From: Stenocarpella maydis
Lineage: Eukaryota; Ascomycota; Sordariomycetes; Diaporthales; Diaporthaceae
Assembly: GCA_002270565.1 (NCBI GenBank)
Contig: NQMI01000114.1
Span: 1 to 64,000, forward strand
Length of the DNA stretch: 64,000 nt
Direction: 5' to 3'
The notes beneath the pieces are model-generated. The model made no database searches, was not told where the DNA came from, and saw only the letters and a list, made by a program, of their open reading frames with translations. The translations under genes were made by a program, and so were the position numbers. This document shows positions 55,389-64,000 of the stretch, in pieces (within the stretch, counting starts at the first letter, position 1; each line of letters starts with the position of its first letter).

Positions 55389-58300
55389 ACTGGGGCAGCT
55401 AAATTTTCAATAATAAGGAAGCCCCAGGCACTAGCATATGTATGAGAGAACCCTAGTATAATGATCAACTGGGAAAAGGACATAGCAAGAGTTAAGTTTG
55501 GACTAGCAAACATAATTACTTCTATTAGGACGATCAAGCTAAGGAACCAACTTAGAGAGATAACCTACTATATCATGGATACCTTAACTCTATTCCTATT
55601 CTCACTATATAATGCTAATAGACTAAAGGCCTACTTTAATAATATTGTAAATATTATTATATAAGGGAATACCTTACTCTTAGTTATATGAAAATAGGGA
55701 TATACTTTCTTTAACCTTAGCCGTATAGAGGCTAGAGCCTTCCTTATTAAACCTTAGCTATAGTAACTTTATAGGCGCTTTAGCTATCCCTATATGGAGA
55801 AACTATATAGACTTCTTAGAAGTATAGGGCATGATAATATTAAGGAAGCTATTTTAGAGAGAATTAAGAAATTCTGCTACTACTACTAGATATATAACCT
55901 AGCCTTAAGATGATTTAAATTCTCTATTAAGGATGAAAGTCACTTTAATTATAAAGTAGTAATTAATATTATATAACTTAGAGAGAAGAACGCCCTATAT
56001 GTGATTGATATAAATATAAACTTCCAAGTAGTAATATTCCTTAGATCTATATCCGCATGAGATACCTAGGATGTACTTTATAAATGCTGGATTTATACCT
56101 ATATTAGCCCACCTAATTATATTATATATGACCTAAGGATGAACTTTATATTAGAGGAGTTCCATATGAATGTAAAGATTATGGGGATTTTGTGTAAAGA
56201 GATGCTGGTAGAGGTATACTGGGCTGTGGGGAAAGTTGAGTGGTTATATGGACCTCTGAAAAGGGCGTATGAAATCCTTTATATGGAGATTAATAAAGCT
56301 ATAGATAATGAGATAATCCTATAGATGATAATTAAGGCCCTAAATGATACAGCTAGGCTAAGTGGACTTATACTAACCCTCCTAGTATTTAGTACCTACC
56401 CTTAAGTCTTATATGAATTTTTACTATCTCTAGATATTACCTAAAGGGTAAGAGCTATATAAAAGGCTATAAAGATGCTTTAAACTATTTATATGGAAAT
56501 CAAGGTTAGCTATGTGATTAATACTAGGAATGGACTAGATACCTATGCTATACTATCCTTACCCCTTTAAAGCAAAGTCCTTATCTAGAGAGAAAATAAA
56601 GGCTAGAGAGAACTATATAAGCTGGAAGCTATCTATAGGCATATTGTAATAATTAGTATGGTGAATGGACCTATATAATTCCGGGCTATATATGTTAAAC
56701 TATACCTTTGTATAGCTGAACTAGCCGTATAGGACAACCTGGATGTATGAGAAGCTATTATTATATAATAGCTAACCCAAGCTAGGAAGAGAGGCAGGCC
56801 TAGGAAGGAAGCTACCCAGGTGCAGCTGAATTAGCGCGGCAGATCTAGGAGAGCAACTGCATGATATATATATCTATTAACTATATAACTACTAGTAACT
56901 ACTTTCTTAACCCAAAAGGAAAGGGACTTATATGACCTAGCCATTAAGCTAAGGGAAGATAACATCATTACTAGCCTAGGTAAGCTATTTGAAGAATCTG
57001 ATACCCTTGAGATTAATGCTCTAGCTAGTAAAGATGTGTTTGAATTTGCAAAATACGACCTAAAGACGTATGGATATCTGAGAATCTTTAATATGCAAAT
57101 GGTATGAGAAGTTAAGAATAAGTTAACTAAGCTGATTAAGAAATTAAGGCTAGTTATATAGGGCTTTAGGGATAAAGAGAAATATATAATACTAATATAA
57201 GCCCTAACTATTTAGAGGATGAGCTAGAGACTAATTCTAGCTCTAAGGCTAATACTTATTTAATTGTACAGATGCTAAGGCAAACTGTAGGATATTATAT
57301 AAGCTTATACTTAAGCTGAAGATGCACTAACCTGTATGATTATTATATGACTGCCCCTAGAGCTTAGGGACAGATACCCCCTAGATATAATCCTTATTAT
57401 TAGGAAACCACTATACGGCCTAGCTGAGGCAGGCCTGCATTGGTATAAAACCTACTATACCTATTATATAGAGGCCCTAAAAATGAAGATCTCTATATAT
57501 AACCTGTGCCTCCTATTTACTACTAACAGGCCATATGACTTTACTATCTTAGGGATGCAGATAGATAATACCTTCTTCTTTATAATATTAATGTTCTCTA
57601 AAAGGGAGAAAAATAACCTAAGAAAGAAAAAGTTCTATGTAAAGCTAAAGGAAGTTTTAATATTTAAAAAGCTGGTAGAATTTAATAGTGGAAGGATTAA
57701 GTTGGATAAAGAGAATATCTTATTCATATAAAAAAGATAAGCTGCATAATTAGAACTAATTAACCCCTATATGGATGATGCAGCCCAGTAGTATGTTACC
57801 TAGAGAGCCCGAGGGGCATATATTGCCTTAATCTGCCAACTAGAGTTATTGTATAATCTTTCTATAGCCATATAAATTTCTATAGGAGAAAGATATAGAA
57901 GCCTTGAATATATGAATTAAGTAGCAGAAGGAGAATAAATAAAAAAATTTTATTTATAATATTAATTTAGCTATATAAGCTTTATATTTTTATGGATGGA
58001 TCCTTTGCTAATAATAAGAACCTTAGCTTACAGCTAGAATTTATTATTACTATAGTAATAGAAGAAGACTATATGGAGACTGACTTTAAGATCTATAGAA
58101 ATGTTATCTACTGGAGCTTGATAAAGTGCAAGTGAGTATATAAGCATATAGCAAGCGAGCTGTATGGAATGATAATAGGGTTTGATATTTTATAGCACTT
58201 AATATAATAATCAACTGAATCTTTAACTATCTAAAGGTACCAAGAATACCAGTAATAATCTATACAGACTCACAATCACTATATAAATGCCTAGTAAAGC

Positions 58301-59004
58301 TTAATATAACTAATAGAAGAGGCTAATGATTGATATATATTGCTAAGAGAAGCTATAAGGAAGGAATATTGGAAGTATAATGAATAATGGGAAGGGTAAC
58401 CCAGATGTGTATAAAGACAGCCCTAAATAAAGAAAAGTTCACTGAGAGTACTAATAACTGATTTAATAAACACCCTAAGGATTTATAAGCGTATATTAAG
58501 TGCCTGATGGAAAGAAATAGTAGTCTATATGAAAAGGGGGAGGAAATTTTATTAAATATTGAAGATATGTGTCTCTTATATATATACTAAAGTTTCAGTA
58601 TAGGTGTGTGGGTATTGATTATTAAGAAAGCAAGAAGGAGAAAGAGGAGAGAGAGACAGAGAGAGCGAAAGAGTTTATCATTTGGGCGAAGCGCTGGAGT
58701 ACTAGTCTCCGTAGCTAGCAATAAGTTAGTTATACAAGTGATAACTTACAAAGGAGAATCCTACTAGGGATGTACTTTTTGCCCTACCTTCTTATACGGA
58801 GGCTATAGGTAAGGTATCAAGGCGAAGTATAGTAGCTTAGAAGAGAAGGTTGGAAAACAACATATAGCTAGTGGGTTGAGGTGCCAGTAGTGTTAAAGTA
58901 AAACCAGCAAACTATGGAGGAGAGGAGGGGATTTTACTAAGAAGGCGTTACGGCCGTTACTTGCTTAAGGCTAAAGGAGATTATGATATAAAGAAAAATC
59001 CTAG

Positions 59005-59183
59005 TGTTGAATAGCCACTAGGATTCATCTTATATGGGGATGAGGTGGCTTAGTTAGCACCTAGTACTGCATGGAGCCTTAAGCCCTACTGTTGCTCCCT
59101 CCTTTTTCAGATTAGATGTACGGTAATAGAAATGTTTAAACACCGTGACATACGTACAACCAGCCTGGCAAAGGCGATCAACA
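59005..59183 (+). repeat. 3' LTR of copia element
   Basis: Begins TGTTGAATAGCC and shares GGGGATGAGGTGGCTTAG and GGAGCCTTAAGCCC-like blocks with the 5' LTR, with several small deletions. Purine-rich DNA (GGAGGAGAGGAGGGGA, near 58917) lies upstream. Confidence 0.75.
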
Positions 59184-59499
59184 TAACGTTTAAATGTATT
59201 ATATAACACCATACTAAATAAGTTTAGGACGTAGCTAGGACCAGGTGTAGCTAGTTATAGCAAATTTTTAACTTTAGGCTATCTTCCGCACCTACTGGTC
59301 TTGATTCTATAACGTTTAGCACTAATTAGCTCCGCAGCTTACTTTTGTGTCTCCTACAGGTATAAGGGTACTAAAAGCCTTAAAAATATTATTCTTTTAA
59401 TTATATTAATTAAATAAGCTATTAATTGCCAACTCGTATGATAGGTATCTCTAAGTTTCTCTCATACTAATAGATATCTTTTAGAATTTATAGTGCATG

Positions 59500-60560
59500 C
59501 CTTTATGTTTAATGCCACACCACTTTATGGGGTTCAGTAGGTAAGCCTGTGGGGTTAACGTGCTGCCCCACTTTGGCCCCGGACCTGATCTGGGCCACGC
59601 CTCCTCTCAACATTGAGTTTCCCTTAATTGGCCGCCCCAACAATACGTCCCTCTTCTATTGGTATTAAGGAATCGCCAGAATCATCACTATCGGGGATAC
59701 CTCACCAGCTTCAATTTTCGCCCTACAAATAGCCTTAATATCAGTAAAAGCCGCATTTAGGTTAATTACAACCTTCCTCTTGAACTTCTTGCTGGCTTAA
59801 TTTAACTCTCAGCGCTGTTTTTTCATAAGACATCATTAAATCTACTCTTTTAGTTATATACTTAAGGATTCTGTAGGAGCTCTTATGTATATAGTGTAAG
59901 TTTTCTAATGCTTCTATTAGCTATAAGCTAGCGCATCTCTTAGGACCTCTTAGCATTAAAATTGCGGCCCTATGGATGAAAAATTACTTGGCCTTTCCTG
60001 GTAGCCTAATAATGCTGTTCAGTTACTCATTAACTAATTCCCGCTGGTTTAGGTGGTTTTGAGAATGTGGGTACTTCTTGCCCCTTACTCTCAGACAGCT
60101 AAGCTATTACCCTCACTGCTAAATATTTTCCTCTATAATTGCCTCTTTATATATCCTCTAATAGCAATAAGGAAATTACCGCCTCATTATTGCAGTTAAT
60201 CTACTTAACCCTAATAAATAATATAAGTCTTCCTAAGGAGGCTTTAGCAGCATAAAACCCCTATATTGAGGGCTAGAGCATATAAGAGGTATTACTAGAC
60301 AGACAATATACTTGCCCGGGAGCCGTTGATGCCTACTGCATGGGTAAGAATAATCGCGGAGTATTCAGCCGCTAGTTAGGAAGATACTTGTATTTCCGTA
60401 AGCGTTTTTTCTCTATCCACTGCGGCCAGACAGTCCTTGGGAATAGTAGACCTACTGCTATAGATGCTCTTACTTTAAATGCTACTGATAATTAGGCGCT
60501 TCCTAAAATATTAATAATCTAATATAGGAGGTGGTTCCTCTTAAATTATAATCCAATAGC
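59500..60560 (-). mobile_element. Degraded DNA-transposon (pogo-like) remnant
   Basis: On the minus strand, FKRKVVINLNAAFTDIKAI and CRAKIEAGEVSP parallel the C-terminal part of the Fot1-like transposase in this window (RRVVLNLN-AFVDIVAIARERA). Upstream pieces such as FNAKRSKRCASL and DLMMSYEKTALRVKLS fit the helical stretch before it, with many stops. No clear terminal repeats. Family call is tentative. Confidence 0.45.
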
Positions 60561-60571
60561 TAATAGGATAT

Positions 60572-61094
60572 TGTTACACGACGCTCAGTAGGCGTGCACT
60601 TCGTGAAGGGGTACCTAGACTTTCGTGCGGAGTTACCCTTGACTTGGAGTTGGCGATTCTTCGTAAGTACGCCCAGTGCGCGCGTGACGCAGGATGAGTT
60701 TGGTGGCGTGAGTCGATTATTTTGCCCTGCATTTGCACCTTACTTCGGGACCTTGCTTCCTACCCTCGATTCCGCTTCCGCGCCCCAAAAACGTAATAAC
60801 GTGGTGCATTGGATCGCGCGCCTGACTTCTGAAGTCCATATGTACTTGCATTGGGCCCTTGCTAGGGCTGTGTTTGGCTAGTTGTTTGGAACCAAAGTTG
60901 TGTGTTGGAAGGGCGAATTTCCGGCATTTGCAAATTTGCACCATAGCCTACCGCAGCGTGCCCATGGTTGAGACGACGTCGGAGGGATTTAAGGAGGGCT
61001 TACAGAAGCCAACTTAATTCAATACAGAGTTGTCCAGACCATTGGCAATCGTCCGAATTCGCCTCAGAGCACATACTGCGACCCTGCCGAAACA
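60572..61094 (+). mobile_element. Candidate solo LTR (gypsy-like)
   Basis: Starts TGTTACACGACG and ends ...CCGAAACA, i.e. TG...CA ends, with a TTTAAG-type promoter-like stretch near 60990. Its GC is near genome average, unlike the flanking RIP DNA, so it is probably younger or escaped mutation. The first 180 bp recur inverted at 54090-54369. No internal coding region lies next to it. Open frame 60594-60881 has no motif. Confidence 0.45.
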
Positions 61095-62879
61095 CACACA
61101 CGCTGAACGAATGCTATGCCCAAACAGCACAAAACACACAAAAAAAAAGGAAAAAGATACTAAGATAAAAAAAAATTAGATAATAAAGGGGAGATAATAA
61201 TTTTTAAGAGTGGAGATTAATAGTTATAGCAGTTCTTAAGTTTTAATAATGAAAATTGTACTCCACTAATCAGAATTCAGCCAAGGTATAGTAGTTATAA
61301 AAGAAGTAGTTGGGTTGGTAGTTATGGCAGAAGGGCAGGCTTTTATCAGAAGGAGAGCCTTAAGATAGGTGAATCACTCAAGCTAGTAAATTACTCAACC
61401 TCTTGCCCTTTTTACCAAGCAGCAGTCCTTGCTACTTTAAATGCTTCTAATAAAAGCTCCCCTCTCTAACTTTTCATATTTAAAGTTACTTTTTTCCCCC
61501 TATTAACCCTTTTCTTCAAACTTCCCCTAATACCATCATTAACTATCAACCATTAATCTTACCATTAAGCCATTATGCCTTTCTAATCAGATAAGCCTTA
61601 CCAACATAATATCTTCTCCTCCTTAAGCAAGTTAAGAGGAGAAGGGAAAGGGCAAGAGGCAGTCGCCTGCTATCATCAGGGTCCTTAAAACATACCATCC
61701 TCCTCCCATCCATAAAGAAGGCATCTATACTTGCTTCCTACTAAACACAATCCTTTTAAGAAACTAAGTCCATAAATTACCACTCTATAAGGCCTTTGCA
61801 ATGAACATTAAGATATATAACCTTAAGGGCAGAAGCAAAGGTCTTATATCTTATAGGCCCTCTCCTTAACATATAAGTCTAAGCTACTTAAATTATTTTT
61901 CGCTTTTCTAAAAGCCCTAGAGGCTTGCAAGTACCTGCAGTCTCGTCTTAGCACTCTAATTAAAGGAGGTCTAAATAATGTATTTATTAAGTATATAAAT
62001 AGTAGCCCTTATAAGAAGTATATATTTTAACTATATTAAGGGAATAAATTTTAATAAGGCCTAGCTCTCCTTATTGCTTTCTTTAATTATCATAATGCAA
62101 ACCTATGTAACTATTATATATAGTAAATAGGAGCAAATGATAACTAATTATACCTCTAAGGATTTATTCCTATTATAATCCCTTTCTTTAAGTACTAATC
62201 ACTCTAAGCATTTTAAGATAATGCCTATACTAACTATATCTACTATATTAAAGGTTACCTTTATAACTTCAAGATACTAAAGATTTCTAAGGGTAGTTAT
62301 AACTGCATTACTAATATATATCCAATCTAATTAACAAGCCTCCAAATATACTTCCTTTAAAGCTCTTGCTAGGCAAGTATATTAAGGCTGCTACTAAGAT
62401 AAAATATAAGGAAAGTTATGCGGATAGCCTAAGCAAGATTACAGAATATTTACTCAGGAAGTTTAAATATAAGCCTATAGACCTTTAGTTATGGTTATAA
62501 GATAATAAAAAGGGTTAGGTAAGGTAGGGGTGGATTCCGTTTTAGGTCATCAATACTTCTTTTAGCAGTAAATTAAGAACTAATAATTTCATCTTTACAT
62601 ATAATCGCAAGAGAAGTATACTCATCTAATCAGAAGCATAATACTAACTTAATCTTTTTATATCTTATCCCAGAATTTATATTTCTTTAGCTTAGAGTTA
62701 TTAAGGTTAATAAGCAGAATATCTATATATAGTGTTATCCTTCAAGGCTAATTAGCTAAATCTAATAAGTCTAAATTATATAAGTTATCTATATCTAAGT
62801 ATGCTTATACCTAGGGAACCATTTAGTTAGAAAGAGACTAATCTTAATACCAATTATTATTATCCTAATTAGGGGTTAT
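61095..62879. other. AT-rich RIP-degraded repeat DNA
   Basis: No alignable coding remnant was found. Composition and stop density fit a heavily RIP-mutated transposon of unknown class. Confidence 0.5.
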
Positions 62880-63184
62880 AGGATAGAGCATATTATCCAG
62901 TATATTTAGGTATTGTGGCTATTATAAGGGAGAGGGCTACTATAGGACTCATTAAGGAAGAGCCTTAAGCAATACTTAACGATAATCAGTTAGGGGATGA
63001 TAATAAGGTTAAGGAAATGGACTGTATTATAGTGCAGAACCTAGGTAATAAGGACCACTTGTTAGATTGCAAATAGCTTTATTACTTATTAAGTAAATAA
63101 GTATTAAAGTTAAGGGTGCTTCCAGGAGAGGTTAAAAAGTCGGGTGTGCATAAAGGGGGTGGTGTGTGAAGCGGTATGTTGACT
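62880..63184 (+). mobile_element. 3' end of a second Fot-like element
   Basis: About 200 bp (62915-63080) match the transposase C-terminus at 48455-48617 (GGAGAGGGC, AAGAAGAGCC/AAGGAAGAGCC, CAGTTAGGGGATGAT). A decayed right terminal repeat follows, ending GACT before TA at 63185-63186. The 5' part is missing or unrecognisable. Confidence 0.7.
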
Positions 63185-63186
63185 TA

Positions 63187-63412
63187 GTAAGCAGGGGCCT
63201 AGGCCCAGGGGGTTAGGGTAGGCCTTTTATATGGACTTTCCACGCACCTAGCCATGGGTAAGGTGGGGCCTAGTACGGGGTTAAGGAGCTGGCGGTATAA
63301 GGCATCTAGATATACTACTGCACGCTTAATTCCTTATACTGGGTGCGCCTATACAAATAGCTGGGTGGGTAAACACAAAAGGCTAGGTGTGTGAACCATG
63401 ACCGCTTTCTTC
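63187..63412. mobile_element. Second, truncated member of the 22-kb inverted-repeat family
   Basis: The end at about 63340-63410, reverse complemented, aligns with the left terminus at 22010-22100, including two tandem CACCCAGCT-like units, CGCACCCAG and TTAAGC. The interior GGGGTTAAGGAGCTGGCGGTATAA parallels the tandem array of the 22-kb copy. It abuts the TA after the second Fot-like end. Confidence 0.6.
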
Positions 63413-63772
63413 TCACCAATGTATGAACCGCTATTGCGAATTGCGAAACATGCATCCTAGGTATTTTGAGGTACCCTCTTGTGTTAGTGCTAGGGTTGGG
63501 GAGCACCCCATTCCACTCCAGGGTTTAGGTGCTGTGCCACTGTAAATCCTCTGCAACCCTATCAACCAATTATAGACAACCACTCAAGTCCTTGAAAAGT
63601 AGGAATTTGAGTAACGTTCAGTCGCCCGCAGGAATGAACCTTCACCAATTCACTCATTGCTAACAAACCCACACTCACTTCATCTTTTGCCCCCATTTTT
63701 ACAGAACTCCCACACCACGAAACCCACATATGAACCGAGATGGCCATAGAGTGGCAAAGTGAGAGTCTAAAC

Positions 63773-64000
63773 ATGAAAGCCGAGACGCTCGAGGTCATCG
63801 ACCCGAAACCCGGCCACCCGCACACAAACACGGCTGTCTTCCTCCACGGCCGCGGCGACAGGGCCCCCGACTTCGCAAAGGGCATCAAGCACATGACATG
63901 GAGCAACTCGCAGCGCCAGACAGCAGTCGACGTCCTCCCGACCTTCCGATGGGTCTTCCCAAACGCCGGCCAGAAGCCGTGCGCCAGACCCGGCATGCCG
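63773..64000 (+). CDS. Phospholipase/carboxylesterase-family hydrolase, N-terminal part, cut by window edge
   Basis: The ATG at 63773 starts an open frame of 76 codons that reaches the right edge. TAVFLHGRGDRAPDFAKG is the opening strand plus oxyanion turn of the Abhydrolase_2 (acyl-protein thioesterase/carboxylesterase) family. FRWVFPNAG is the following strand and conserved Pro-Asn/Ala turn of that family. The nucleophile Ser, Asp and His lie beyond the window. GC-rich codons show that the transposon island has ended. An earlier ATG at 63740 is followed quickly by a stop and is not used. Confidence 0.8.
   Translation, partial: MKAETLEVIDPKPGHPHTNTAVFLHGRGDRAPDFAKGIKHMTWSNSQRQTAVDVLPTFRWVFPNAGQKPCARPGMP

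Larger units (their letters stand above)
51666..59183 (+). mobile_element. Ty1/copia LTR retrotransposon, RIP-mutated, with internal duplication at an assembly gap
   Basis: Flanked by related LTRs (51666-51870 and 59005-59183). The plus-strand order is gag, protease, integrase, reverse transcriptase, RNase H, which is the copia order. Gag zinc knuckle: CFVCKKEGCWSTN near 53715 and a second copy near 55010 that keeps the His (STNHSEKER). Protease-like DTGAAKFS at about 55388. Integrase end KVEWLYGPLKRAYEILYMEI near 56230. Reverse transcriptase KPLYGLAEAGLHWYKTYY near 57405. RNase H IYTDSQSLYKCL near 58258. Dozens of TAG/TAA codons interrupt all frames. The gag region is present twice because sequence is joined at an N (54089), so the real element is probably shorter, about 5-6 kb. 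Confidence 0.85.

Overview
The window is nuclear DNA from a filamentous ascomycete (Pezizomycotina, probably a Sordariomycete). The evidence is short introns of 53-195 bp with GT..AG ends and CTAAC/CTGAC-like branch sites, typical mould gene families (psi-factor oxygenase, GH67 alpha-glucuronidase, MARVEL protein, rhodopsin-like membrane proteins, fungal arylamine N-acetyltransferase), and an AT-rich island of transposons whose reading frames are full of TAA/TAG codons, the signature of repeat-induced point mutation (RIP). Species assignment is inference only.

Region 1-21.5 kb is gene-bearing. In order it holds: a truncated alpha/beta-hydrolase (minus, cut by the left edge); a psi-producing fatty-acid dioxygenase with a ruined P450 heme loop (minus); a DUF2235 phospholipase-like hydrolase (plus, head-to-head with the dioxygenase); a small conserved two-exon protein of 94 residues (minus); a coiled-coil protein divergent from an Hsp70-like ATPase that carries one frameshift; a secreted GH67 alpha-glucuronidase with Xyr1/XlnR-type promoter motifs; and a MARVEL membrane protein. 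I reconstructed the spliced genes exon by exon; several do not show up as a single open frame.

Region 18.7-45 kb is a gene graveyard interleaved with intact genes. Relics: an amino-acid permease, a TOK-type potassium channel, an Rtg2-like Ppx/GppA protein, an O-methyltransferase, a rhodopsin-like membrane protein, an Erg5-like C-22 sterol desaturase and an alkyltransferase-like DNA repair domain. They are broken by single indels, stops, lost starts or lost key residues, mostly not by RIP. Intact genes here: a secreted AA9-like copper oxygenase with an altered copper site and a Cys-rich tail, a GNAT acetyltransferase, a seven-helix rhodopsin-domain protein and an arylamine N-acetyltransferase. 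A small inverted-repeat element lies at about 22 kb.

Region 46-63.7 kb is a RIP-degraded transposon island: an almost complete 1.94-kb Fot1/pogo-like element with 44-bp terminal inverted repeats and TA target duplication, a Ty1/copia retrotransposon of about 7.5 kb with two LTRs and an internal 1-kb duplication at an assembly N, a degraded minus-strand transposase, a candidate solo LTR, and truncated ends of a second Fot-like element and of the 22-kb element family. The window ends in the first 76 codons of a phospholipase/carboxylesterase-family gene.

The most system-like arrangements are the head-to-head DUF2235 hydrolase plus fatty-acid dioxygenase, and the divergent Hsp70-like/coiled-coil pair. 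Both links are inferences from arrangement, not demonstrated.
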